From Coprenecus sp964640305 (GTDB lineage: Bacteria > Bacteroidota > Bacteroidia > Bacteroidales > UBA932), in contig CAZXFF010000003.1 in NCBI GenBank assembly GCA_964640305.1, positions 7,153-71,152 of the forward strand: DNA of 64,000 bases, given 5' to 3'. Both the position numbers and the translations under genes were made by a program. This document shows, piece after piece, positions 41,266-49,338 of the stretch (the first letter of the stretch is position 1; every line of letters begins with the position of its first letter). A model generated the notes under the pieces. The model was not told the DNA's origin and did not search any database. It worked only from the letters and a program-made list of their open reading frames with translations.

Positions 41266-43113
41266 ATGAATTTTAAAAGTCTAGTACTCCTCGCGGTATT
41301 TTCGTTTTTATCGCTGAGTCTCAACGCACAAGGTGTGGCATCAGTAAAAACTTCCTACAATGTTCTCTCGGATGGTAACATTGAAGTCTCCTTCACCATG
41401 GAAGTTCAGGACGGATGGTATGTCTATAGTACGGAAAAAGTTTCCGGAGGTCCTATGCCAACATCATTCTATGCTGACGGAAGTCAGGATTACGAACTTG
41501 TCGGCAGCCTCTTTGATGCCGAAAAGGCACATGTAAAACTCGACGAAGGATTCCAGCTCGAAGTCGGATATTTCGAAGGTACGGCTGTTTTCAAACAGAT
41601 AATCAAGCCACTCACAGGCAAAGCATTTACATTGAACGGATTGCTGGAATACCAGACCTGCAACGGCGGAGAGTGCCTTCTCAATGACAACGAGATATCC
41701 CTGTCTGTAAATCCTTCATCCGAAGCGGTTGCAGCTGCTTCCCCTGAAAAACAGGAACCCGCAGCAGGAGGTTCGTCCATTTGGGGATTTCTGCTCATAG
41801 CATTCCTGGCCGGGCTTGGAGGAGTAATAACCCCTTGCGTATTCCCTATGATTCCCATGACGGTAGGATTCCTGATCGGAGGTTCCAGCACAAGTAAGGC
41901 AGGAATTGTGAAAGGCCTTATTTTCGGTCTTTCCATAATCCTGCTTTATACGGTTCTAGGACTCGTTGTTTCCCTTTTCCAGAGCACTGCAGCAACAGAC
42001 GCCATCGGAACCCACTGGATTCCCAATCTTATATTCGCACTTCTGTTCCTGGTATTTGCCGTATCATTCCTCGGAGCATTCGAAATCACACTCCCCAACG
42101 GGCTAGCAAACAAAGCTGACAGAAAAGCGGACAACGGCGGATATATCGCAGCTTTCTTCGTTGCTCTTGCGATGGTAATCGTTTCATTCTCATGCACAGG
42201 TCCGTTCGTAGGTTCAATTCTGGCAGCAGCCGTAATTGACGGAGTAGCCCTCAAGCCTATCCTAGGAATGGCAGTATTCGGATTCGCATTCTCCCTTCCT
42301 TTCGTTGTACTGTCTTTCTTCCCCGGTGTTATGAAAAAACTCCCCAAATCAGGCGGATGGCTAAATGTCGTAAAGGTTGTGTTTGCTTTTGTAATGCTTG
42401 CATTTGCAATGAAATTCCTCTACAACATCGACGCTTATTTCGGATGGGGAATAATCACACGTCTCGGATTCATTGCCGTCTGGATTACCCTTGCATTCCT
42501 TCTCGGCCTGTACTTCCTCGGGCTGTTCCGCACAAACCATGATACTCCCATTGAAGGTGCGGGTTGGGGCAGGACAATAGCTGCAATCGTATGCTTTGCG
42601 TTCATGTTCTACCTTATTCCTGGACTGTTCGGTGCACAGCTTCAGAGCATTTCCGGTCTTATTCCACCACAGGACGGCTCTACAATCGTATTGTCATCCG
42701 GCACCTCACAGGCATCCTCCGGATCTGCAGAAACATCCTCTGCATACTCAGCCCTACCCCACCACAACAATCTGGAAGATGCACTGAAAGAAAGTGCAGA
42801 GACAGGGAAACCGGTTTTCATCTCTTTTAAATCCCACACATGCAGCGTATGCAAGGTAATGGAGGCAACCGTACTTAACGAAGCGGAAGTAATTGCAAAA
42901 CTGAACGGTTTCGTGATTGCAAACCTCTATGTGGATGACAAGACACCGGATACTGAATTCAAAACCCTGGGCAGAAGGTTCAGAGATTATGAAATGAAGA
43001 CTTTTGCATCTGCATCCCAGCCGCTCTATGCGGTTATTGACAAAGACGGCAAAGTCCTTTCAGGTCCTATCGGAAGCTGCTCTAAAGAAGAGTTCCTAGC
43101 CTTTCTGAAGTAA
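41266..43113 (+). CDS. DsbD-like thiol:disulfide interchange protein
   Basis: A 615-aa inner-membrane electron conduit that passes electrons from cytosolic thioredoxin to periplasmic partners. Signal peptide 1-21 (LNAQ), an N-terminal immunoglobulin-like DsbD-alpha domain (about 25-150), and eight TM helices of CcdA type with the two redox cysteines in VITPCVFPMIP and SFSCTGPFVG. The C-terminal thioredoxin domain has C-S-V-C at 526-529. It is the natural reductant for the TlpA-like lipoproteins elsewhere in this window. Its 3' end overlaps folK by 18 bp. Confidence 0.93.
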   Translation: MNFKSLVLLAVFSFLSLSLNAQGVASVKTSYNVLSDGNIEVSFTMEVQDGWYVYSTEKVSGGPMPTSFYADGSQDYELVGSLFDAEKAHVKLDEGFQLEVGYFEGTAVFKQIIKPLTGKAFTLNGLLEYQTCNGGECLLNDNEISLSVNPSSEAVAAASPEKQEPAAGGSSIWGFLLIAFLAGLGGVITPCVFPMIPMTVGFLIGGSSTSKAGIVKGLIFGLSIILLYTVLGLVVSLFQSTAATDAIGTHWIPNLIFALLFLVFAVSFLGAFEITLPNGLANKADRKADNGGYIAAFFVALAMVIVSFSCTGPFVGSILAAAVIDGVALKPILGMAVFGFAFSLPFVVLSFFPGVMKKLPKSGGWLNVVKVVFAFVMLAFAMKFLYNIDAYFGWGIITRLGFIAVWITLAFLLGLYFLGLFRTNHDTPIEGAGWGRTIAAIVCFAFMFYLIPGLFGAQLQSISGLIPPQDGSTIVLSSGTSQASSGSAETSSAYSALPHHNNLEDALKESAETGKPVFISFKSHTCSVCKVMEATVLNEAEVIAKLNGFVIANLYVDDKTPDTEFKTLGRRFRDYEMKTFASASQPLYAVIDKDGKVLSGPIGSCSKEEFLAFLK

Positions 43114-43557
43114 TTGGGAAATCAGTGTTTTTGCATAATCCCTCTCCTCTATCTGGGGATGAGGGATTTTTAAATGCGGTAGATCGACAGTCCTGTCTCC
43201 ATAAAGGACTATATCTATATCTATTATCCTGGAATGGTACACCCGGTGGCCGTCCGCGTCATACTCAGGTCCGGAATCCGAACGTCCCATTTTCCTCTCT
43301 ACATATTTGCAGACTTCAAGCAGCGGTTCAGGCGGACAGGTTGTTTCAAACGATATGGCCTGATTGCAGAATGGAGTATCACACTGGAATCCCCAAGGTT
43401 CATTCTCCAGGATTTCTGACTCCTGGACGTCTGAAAAGAGATATGGGGCCAGCTCTGTAACCAAGAGGGAAACGGCAATCCGGAGATTCCTTTTGCGGTC
43501 ACCCATATTGCTGCCCAGAATAAGATAAACGCGAACGGGTTCTTTCTCAGGAATCAT
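43096..43557 (-). CDS. folK: 2-amino-4-hydroxy-6-hydroxymethyldihydropteridine diphosphokinase FolK
   Basis: A 153-aa HPPK that transfers pyrophosphate from ATP to the pterin in folate synthesis. Motifs are LILGSNMGDRKRNL at the N-terminus, NEPWGFQCDTPFCNQ in the middle and the metal/ATP signature RIIDIDIVLYGD followed by LKIPHPQIEERDY. Last gene of the sufS-sufE-SufT-like-folK transcript, overlapping the preceding gene by 4 bp. Confidence 0.95.
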   Translation of the reverse strand: MIPEKEPVRVYLILGSNMGDRKRNLRIAVSLLVTELAPYLFSDVQESEILENEPWGFQCDTPFCNQAISFETTCPPEPLLEVCKYVERKMGRSDSGPEYDADGHRVYHSRIIDIDIVLYGDRTVDLPHLKIPHPQIEERDYAKTLISQLLQKG

Positions 43558-43871
43558 AGCAGTCCAAGTTCCAACAATGCCTCATCACTCATTCTGGATT
43601 TATCCCAGGGAGGATCAAAAGTAATTTCGATAGATACATCGGTCACCCCTGGAGTATCAGCAACGGCATTGTGCACATCCTCTATCAACTGATCAGCCAT
43701 GGGGCAATTCGGTGCTGTAAGAGTCATTTTTATCGAGACCTTATGGTCATCATCAATGGAAATGTCATATATAAGTCCCAGTTCATATATGTTGACAGGG
43801 ATTTCCGGGTCATATATCTGCCTGAGCGCCCGTACTATATCTCTGGTGAGAGTGTTTTTGTCCATAGTCAT
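43554..43871 (-). CDS. MIP18/DUF59 family Fe-S assembly protein (SufT-like)
   Basis: A 105-aa protein with the DUF59 signature: DPEIPVNIYELGLIYDI, then the motif LTAPNCPMADQLIEDV containing the conserved cysteine, and a C-terminal TFDPPWDKSRMSDEAL. Family members help mature Fe-S proteins. The placement 6 bp after sufE in a suf cluster supports that role here. Confidence 0.93.
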   Translation of the reverse strand: MTMDKNTLTRDIVRALRQIYDPEIPVNIYELGLIYDISIDDDHKVSIKMTLTAPNCPMADQLIEDVHNAVADTPGVTDVSIEITFDPPWDKSRMSDEALLELGLL

Positions 43872-43877
43872 TATCAG

Positions 43878-44294
43878 TTAGTTCTTGTATTTCATCGCAT
43901 CAGCACGTATCTGGTCTATCATTGCAACAAGCCCGTTTGCACGTGTTGGAGAAAGGTTTTCCAGCAAGCCTATCCGGGCAATGAAATCATTGTCAGAATC
44001 CAGAATCTCATCTGGTGTCCTGCCATTGTAAACACGGATAAGAAGCGAGATTATTCCTTTTGTTATGATTGCATCACTGTCCGAAGTGAAGAACAGCTTA
44101 CCATCCCTGTATTCTGTATCAAGCCAGACTCTGGACTGGCATCCCTTAATAAGATTCGAGTCGTTCTTTCTGGATTCGGATATAACCGGCATTGTCTTAC
44201 CCAGTTCGATTATATACTCGTATTTGTCCATCCAGTCTTCAAAAGCCGCAAACTCTTCGACAACTTCTGCCTGTATTTCCTTGATTGTACTCAT
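43878..44294 (-). CDS. sufE: Cysteine desulfuration protein SufE
   Basis: A 138-aa sulfur acceptor that takes persulfide from SufS and passes it on. The active Cys52 lies in LIKGCQSRVW, and ENLSPTRANGL fits the family C-terminal region. Located 18 bp after sufS. Confidence 0.95.
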   Translation of the reverse strand: MSTIKEIQAEVVEEFAAFEDWMDKYEYIIELGKTMPVISESRKNDSNLIKGCQSRVWLDTEYRDGKLFFTSDSDAIITKGIISLLIRVYNGRTPDEILDSDNDFIARIGLLENLSPTRANGLVAMIDQIRADAMKYKN

Positions 44295-44312
44295 ATTATA
44301 TTACAAAGCAAA

Positions 44313-45533
44313 TTACCTAAGCATCTTCAAAATCCTGTGCAAGGCAGGAATAAAGGCCTCACACTCTTCCATTGTATTGTATGGTGCCAGGGAAATCCTG
44401 ACAACTCCGGTCTGACCGAATTTGTTTATCAGCGGCTCCGAACAAAGCAGTCCGGAACGAAGCGCAAATCCCATCTTTCCCAACAGTGTTGCTATGTCGC
44501 TGTGATGTGCACCTTCTACCGTAAATGATATTACCGGTGCCTTCGGTGCTGCGGTACCGTATATCCTAAGTCCTTCTATATTTTGCAATTCATACATAAG
44601 ATAATCAATCATTTTCTGTTCATTTTCATGTACTTGATCATTTCTTATTGAATTTACAAATTCGATAGCTGGAGCTAAACTTGCTGCAGCTATGAAGTTA
44701 GGAGTTCCAGCTTCAAATTTCAAGGGAGATTCAGCATAGGTGGTTGACTGATAAGTTACAGTATCAACCATTTCTCCTCCTCCGAACACCGGAGGCATTT
44801 TATCCATTAGCTCTTTACGTCCATAAAGGATACCGGATCCTGTCAGGGCATATAGTTTGTGTCCTGAGAATGAATAGAAATCACACTGCAACTGCTTTAC
44901 ATCGACTTTCTGGTGAACGATTCCCTGAGCTCCGTCCAAATGGACAAGAGCACCATAGCGGTGTGCTGTTTCTGCCAGACGGCGAACCGGATTTACTATC
45001 CCAAGTACATTGGAAATATGGGCGGCGGAGACTATCCTGACCTTTCCTTCCGACAGTATCCTTTCTGCTTCTTCCATATTCCAGCTGCCGTCAGGATTTA
45101 TGGGAAAATACCTTACCACTGCATCCTTTCTTGCCGCTGCCATCTGCCAAGGCACAATATTGGAATGATGCTCACCTTCAGAAAGCAGTATCACATCACC
45201 GCTCTTCAGGAGAAGCTCCCCCAGAGACATTGCAAGGAGATTAATAGAGGCCGTTGTGCCTGAGGTAAGAACAGTCTCGCAGCGCTCTTCTGCACCGAGA
45301 AGGTTTCTTGCGGCCTCCCTGCCGGCTTCGTACCGGAGAGTGGACATCTCGGCAAGTCCGTAAACAGCCCTATGTACATTCGCATTTGCTTCTACCATCG
45401 AATCTTTTACGAAATCTATAACTGCTTCCGGTTTCTGGGATGTTGCAGCGCTGTCAAAATAAACAACAGGCTTTCCTCCTGATGCTCTCAGGAAAGGAAA
45501 ACAAGACCTTATCTGTTCAATATATTTGTCCAT
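44313..45533 (-). CDS. sufS: Cysteine desulfurase SufS
   Basis: A 406-aa PLP enzyme removing sulfur from cysteine. The N-terminus has YFDSAATSQKPEAVID, the PLP lysine is in FSGHKLYA, and the catalytic Cys lies in RSGLLCSEPL, preceded by HHSDIATLL. I use the ATG at 45533 (MDKYIEQ) because the in-frame ATG at 45554 falls inside the promoter. sufB, sufC and sufD are not in the window. A stretch at about 44590-44790 uses more AT-ending codons than the rest. Confidence 0.95.
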   Translation of the reverse strand: MDKYIEQIRSCFPFLRASGGKPVVYFDSAATSQKPEAVIDFVKDSMVEANANVHRAVYGLAEMSTLRYEAGREAARNLLGAEERCETVLTSGTTASINLLAMSLGELLLKSGDVILLSEGEHHSNIVPWQMAAARKDAVVRYFPINPDGSWNMEEAERILSEGKVRIVSAAHISNVLGIVNPVRRLAETAHRYGALVHLDGAQGIVHQKVDVKQLQCDFYSFSGHKLYALTGSGILYGRKELMDKMPPVFGGGEMVDTVTYQSTTYAESPLKFEAGTPNFIAAASLAPAIEFVNSIRNDQVHENEQKMIDYLMYELQNIEGLRIYGTAAPKAPVISFTVEGAHHSDIATLLGKMGFALRSGLLCSEPLINKFGQTGVVRISLAPYNTMEECEAFIPALHRILKMLR

Positions 45534-45551
45534 ACCCAAAGTTATAATCGG

Positions 45552-45559
45552 CAAAAGTA
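45552..45559 (-). promoter_or_regulatory. -7 box (TACTTTTG) for the suf operon
   Basis: TACTTTTG on the minus strand, 18 bp before the sufS ATG at 45533 and just 2 bp from the ruvA box. Confidence 0.65.
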
Positions 45560-45561
45560 AC

Positions 45562-45569
45562 TATTTTTG
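45562..45569 (+). promoter_or_regulatory. -7 box (TATTTTTG) for ruvA
   Basis: TATTTTTG, 14 bp before the ruvA ATG. Back-to-back with the suf -7 box, so RNA polymerase cannot occupy both. Confidence 0.65.
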
Positions 45570-45583
45570 CAGAAAAATGTTTT

Positions 45584-46168
45584 ATGTACGATTTTATAAA
45601 AGGAAATATTGAAGAAATTAATCCGGCAGAAGCTGTCCTGGATTGTCATGATATAGGTTTCAAACTGCAGATCTCCCTTTACACCTATGAGAAAATACAT
45701 ATGCAGAAATCATGCAAACTTTATGTATATCAGCACTTAAGGGAAGATGAGGCGACTCTATACGGCTTTTACGACAAAGAAGAGAGGAGAATTTTCACAA
45801 TGCTGATATCCGTATCAGGGATAGGTCCCAACACTGCAAGGATGATGCTCTCTTCACTCTCTCCGGATGAGGTTTCCACCGCTATCATTTCAGGAGACGT
45901 CAGCAGAATCAAGGCTGTAAAAGGCATAGGGCTCAAAACCGCGCAGAAAGTAATCATAGAACTTAAAGACAAGATTTCGAAAGGCGTTACCGGTTCCATG
46001 GATTTTGCTGCCGGTCCGGCAAATGCAAGCTCAGCAGAAGCTTGTTCTGCACTTATAATGCTCGGATTTACAAAATCGGCAGTCGAAAAGGCCGTTGGCG
46101 ACATAGTCAGAAAAGAGCCTGCTCTCAGTCTTGAAGATATTATCAAGAAAGCATTAAAAGTATTGTGA
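45584..46168 (+). CDS. ruvA: Holliday junction DNA helicase subunit RuvA
   Basis: A 194-aa junction-binding protein. It has an OB fold at about 1-65 (MYDFIKGNIEEINPAEAVLD), two helix-hairpin-helix motifs in the middle (VSGIGPNTARMMLSSL and VKGIGLKTAQKVIIELKDK), and a C-terminal RuvB-binding domain (ACSALIMLGFTKSAVEKAV). Its partner ruvB is 16 kb away in this window. Confidence 0.97.
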   Translation: MYDFIKGNIEEINPAEAVLDCHDIGFKLQISLYTYEKIHMQKSCKLYVYQHLREDEATLYGFYDKEERRIFTMLISVSGIGPNTARMMLSSLSPDEVSTAIISGDVSRIKAVKGIGLKTAQKVIIELKDKISKGVTGSMDFAAGPANASSAEACSALIMLGFTKSAVEKAVGDIVRKEPALSLEDIIKKALKVL

Positions 46169-46186
46169 CACTACAATTTTTTTTAA

Positions 46187-46194
46187 TACATTTG
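46187..46194 (+). promoter_or_regulatory. Promoter for gcvH
   Basis: -7 box TACATTTG, 29 bp before the gcvH ATG, with a TTG at 46163-46165 exactly 21 bp upstream, consistent with a -33 element. Confidence 0.65.
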
Positions 46195-46223
46195 CGCCAA
46201 AACCAAATCAATACTGTAATATT

Positions 46224-46598
46224 ATGAATATACCTGCAAATTTAAAGTACACTAAAGACCACGAATGGGTCAAAATCGATGGTGACATAGCTGTTGTCGG
46301 AATTACAGATTATGCTCAGGATCAGCTTGGTGATATCGTTTTCGTTGACATCCAGACAGAAGGGGAAACTCTCGAAAAAGAAGAAATTTTCGGTGCTATC
46401 GAAGCAGTGAAAACTGTTGCCGATGCTTTCATGCCTCTTTCTGGTGAAGTCATAGAAGTCAACACTGCATTGGAAGATGCACCTCAGACTGTCAACTCAG
46501 ATCCTTACGGAGAAGGCTGGATGATCAAGATAAAATTGACTGACCCTTCACAGGTTGCCGACCTCCTCGATGCAGAAGCCTACAAAGCTCTCCTGTAA
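46224..46598 (+). CDS. gcvH: Glycine cleavage system H protein
   Basis: A 124-aa lipoyl carrier that shuttles the aminomethyl group from P protein to T protein. Lipoyl-lysine Lys63 in GAIEAVKTVADA, preceded by VGITDYAQDQLGDIV and followed by GEGWMIKIKLTDP. It stands alone here, closed by its own terminator. Confidence 0.97.
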   Translation: MNIPANLKYTKDHEWVKIDGDIAVVGITDYAQDQLGDIVFVDIQTEGETLEKEEIFGAIEAVKTVADAFMPLSGEVIEVNTALEDAPQTVNSDPYGEGWMIKIKLTDPSQVADLLDAEAYKALL

Positions 46599-46631
46599 TC
46601 CTGAGAAACCGTCTTCAGGGAGAAAATCAGA

Positions 46632-46660
46632 AAAGAGACCATTGCCGGTCTCTTTTTTTT
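46632..46660 (+). terminator. Rho-independent terminator of gcvH
   Basis: 9-bp stem AAAGAGACC/GGTCTCTTT (46632-46640 with 46647-46655), 6-nt loop, long T-run. Confidence 0.93.
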
Positions 46661-46684
46661 ATACAATCTATTGAATATTTTTCT

Positions 46685-46692
46685 TATCTTTG
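46685..46692 (+). promoter_or_regulatory. -7 box (TATCTTTG) for the acyl-CoA ligase gene
   Basis: TATCTTTG, 47 bp before the ATG at 46740. Confidence 0.6.
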
Positions 46693-46739
46693 AAGAGACA
46701 AGCCCCTTCTATTCACTTCTTTGACTAAAAATCACAGCT

Positions 46740-48518
46740 ATGATTGAACAAGTACCACGCACATTTGACCTTCTTGAAAACCTTAAAAGGAACTTCCCTT
46801 ACAAAAAAGACATTCTTTCAAGAAAGACCGGAAACGATTGGATAAAATACAGTGTAGACGATTACATCGAATACTCCCATTTGTTTGCCTATGCAATGGC
46901 CAAACTTGGATATGGTACTGGCGATAAAATCATTACTGTCTGCAACAACAGACCGGAATGGAATTTCATCGACATGGGAGCCAACATGGCAGGAATGGTT
47001 CATGTTCCTGTTTTTCCGACACTCAGTAATGATGATTTCCTGTATATTTTCAATCATAGTGACGCAAAGGTAATAGCTCTGGGAACCAAAAGCCAATACA
47101 AAGCCATTGAACCTATTGTTGGGAAAATGGACAAACCGGCCCGGATAATCCTGATGGATGACTCCGACGACGTAGAATGCATGAGGGATATGTATGATCT
47201 GGCAAAAAAACACAGAGAAGAAATGGAGCCGGTAATAGCCATGCGTAAAAATTCAATAAAAACCGGAGATATCGCATCGATTATATATACATCGGGGACT
47301 ACCGGCAGGCCTAAGGGTGTAATGCTTTCACACGAAAACCTGATGTTCAATGCATACGGACATGCTAAACGTCAGAATCTCGGCCCCAAGCACAAGATGC
47401 TCAGTTTCCTCCCTCTATGCCATGTCTATGAAAGAAGCATGAACTATGAATACCAGTATGTAGGAATAAGCATCTACTACGCAGAAAGTCTTGGTACAAT
47501 TGCCAGAGACCTTGAAGACTGCCACGCAGACGGTTTCTGTGCTGTTCCACGCGTCCTGGAAATGATGTATTCCAAACTTGAAGCTGCCGGAAAAAATCTT
47601 AACGGAATAAAAAAGGCCATATACTTCAAGGCATGGGATTTCGGGAACAATTACGACAATGCCCATAAAGGAAAACTCTACAACTTGAAAAGGGAGATAT
47701 ACGACAGACTGGTATACAGCAAGTGGCGCGAAAAGCTAGGAGGGAACGAAATGCTCGTGGTTTCCGGAGGATCTTCAATACAGGCCAAGATAGTCAGACT
47801 GTTCAATGCTGCAAAACTGCATATCTTCGAGGGTTATGGGATGACAGAAACATCACCTGTCATAGCGGTTAACAGCCCGGCTGACGGTTATAACGTAATC
47901 GGAACTGTAGGCAAAGCCCTTGAAGGTACAGAACTCAGGATTGCAGATGACGGAGAAATACTCACCCGCGGCCCACACGTTATGGTAGGATATTACAAAA
48001 ACCCCGAAGCAACTGCTGAAGTGATTGATTCTGAGGGATTTATGCACACAGGAGACATAGGGAAACTAATTGACGGGAAATACTTGAAAATAACTGACAG
48101 AAAAAAGGAAATATTCAAACTTTCTTTAGGGAAATATATAGCTCCACAAGTTATAGAGAACATGCTAAGGGAATCCCCTTATATAGAGAACTGCATAGTA
48201 ATAGGTGAAAACCAGAAATTTGCATCTGCCATAATTGTACCTAATATAGAAAGACTTCATTTCTGGGCAGCAAAACACAATATCACTTTTGAAAACAACA
48301 CACAGCTGATTGCAGACCCCAAGATAATTGCGAAACTCCATGCTGAAGTAGAAAATGTAAATGCTTCCCTAGCACACCATGAAAGAATCAAAAGGGAAAG
48401 AATTGTATACGATGAATGGACTACAGCAAATGGTTTGCTCTCTCAGACCCAAAAATTGAAAAGATCAGCAATACATTCAAAATATAGTGAAATAATAAAA
48501 GAAATATACAAACAATAG
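46740..48518 (+). CDS. Long-chain fatty acid-CoA ligase (AMP-binding)
   Basis: A 592-aa adenylate-forming ligase activating fatty acids as acyl-AMP and then acyl-CoA. The P-loop-like motif IIYTSGTTGRPKGVMLSHEN identifies it. GYGMTETSPVIAVN is the A5 motif, GFMHTGDIGKLIDGKYLKITDRKKEIFK covers A7-A8 (quoted as HTGDIG and DRKKEIFKLS), and the C-terminal lysine region TQKLKRSAI is present. Length is typical of FAA-type ligases. A codon patch richer in A/T lies at about 48060-48300. A GNAT gene follows 4 bp later. Confidence 0.92.
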   Translation: MIEQVPRTFDLLENLKRNFPYKKDILSRKTGNDWIKYSVDDYIEYSHLFAYAMAKLGYGTGDKIITVCNNRPEWNFIDMGANMAGMVHVPVFPTLSNDDFLYIFNHSDAKVIALGTKSQYKAIEPIVGKMDKPARIILMDDSDDVECMRDMYDLAKKHREEMEPVIAMRKNSIKTGDIASIIYTSGTTGRPKGVMLSHENLMFNAYGHAKRQNLGPKHKMLSFLPLCHVYERSMNYEYQYVGISIYYAESLGTIARDLEDCHADGFCAVPRVLEMMYSKLEAAGKNLNGIKKAIYFKAWDFGNNYDNAHKGKLYNLKREIYDRLVYSKWREKLGGNEMLVVSGGSSIQAKIVRLFNAAKLHIFEGYGMTETSPVIAVNSPADGYNVIGTVGKALEGTELRIADDGEILTRGPHVMVGYYKNPEATAEVIDSEGFMHTGDIGKLIDGKYLKITDRKKEIFKLSLGKYIAPQVIENMLRESPYIENCIVIGENQKFASAIIVPNIERLHFWAAKHNITFENNTQLIADPKIIAKLHAEVENVNASLAHHERIKRERIVYDEWTTANGLLSQTQKLKRSAIHSKYSEIIKEIYKQ

Positions 48519-48522
48519 ACCT

Positions 48523-49323
48523 ATGGTGGAATTCCGGTTATCAACAGAGTCCGATTATGATAGTCTGAGAGAGTTGTGGAAGATCTGCTTTGGATCTGAC
48601 AGAGAATTCCTGTCTCTGTATTTTTCTGAAGGTATACATTTGACCAGGACATACGTAATTGCAGAAGAAAACGAAATTCACACAGCACTTTCCCTTTTCA
48701 ATCTGAAACTGAATGGTATGAGCGGAAGATATGTTTACGGTGTCTGTACCCACCCGTCACAAAGAGGCAAACATTATGCCGTCCAACTTCTTCAACATGC
48801 AGAAAGCAAAGAGTCTGATGCTGTTTTTTTCATTACAAGACCTGCATCTCCCACCCTATTTGAATACTACGATAAAGCCGGGTACACTTTCCTCATAAGT
48901 CGTTCCGAAACCATTATAGAACCAAGTGAGAATCCCCTACCTGTAATCCCGAAAGAAATTGACGGTCTTGAACTATATTCACTGAGAAGCAATTTTTTGA
49001 CTGCAAATTATTTTTCCTGGGGACTAAAAGAATGCCAATACATCATAGACTACATTAAATATTGCAAAGGCTGCTGTCTATCATTTGGAAGCAACCGCTA
49101 TCTTATAGGATACCCTGAAGACAGAACGTTTCTTATACTGGAGTCCAATATTGACACAAAGACAATAGCCGCTTTTGTAAAAACATTCTACAGTTCCTGC
49201 GAAAGAGCCATATTATATTCAAAAGCAAACAACAAAAACAGAAAACCATTCGCCTTACTGAAAACGACGAATAAAACATTATGCCCAAACAAAGACTTGC
49301 TGTTTAGTTTTTCGATGGAATAA
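48523..49323 (+). CDS. GNAT family N-acetyltransferase
   Basis: A 266-aa protein whose first 130 residues form a GNAT domain: the acetyl-CoA pyrophosphate loop is CTHPSQRGKHYAVQLLQH (about 77-94), and the later strand is FEYYDKAGY. The remaining 130 residues resemble no domain I can name. Substrate unknown. It follows the acyl-CoA ligase by 4 bp, suggesting co-transcription. Codon use is more AT-rich than most of the window, like mnmG next to it. A parS-like palindrome lies immediately after its stop. Confidence 0.83.
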   Translation: MVEFRLSTESDYDSLRELWKICFGSDREFLSLYFSEGIHLTRTYVIAEENEIHTALSLFNLKLNGMSGRYVYGVCTHPSQRGKHYAVQLLQHAESKESDAVFFITRPASPTLFEYYDKAGYTFLISRSETIIEPSENPLPVIPKEIDGLELYSLRSNFLTANYFSWGLKECQYIIDYIKYCKGCCLSFGSNRYLIGYPEDRTFLILESNIDTKTIAAFVKTFYSSCERAILYSKANNKNRKPFALLKTTNKTLCPNKDLLFSFSME

Positions 49324-49324
49324 T

Positions 49325-49338
49325 GTTCCACGTGGAAC
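49325..49338. other. parS-like palindrome (candidate ParB-binding site)
   Basis: The perfect 14-bp palindrome GTTCCACGTGGAAC lies between the GNAT stop and the mnmG stop. It keeps the CACGTG core and GTTnC arms of the bacterial parS consensus (TGTTTCACGTGAAACA), and mnmG is often origin-proximal. ParA/ParB genes are not in the window. Confidence 0.75.

Noticed and set aside
45534..45554. Upstream in-frame start of sufS at 45554
   Set aside because: It lies within the promoter -7 box, so it would not be transcribed in full.
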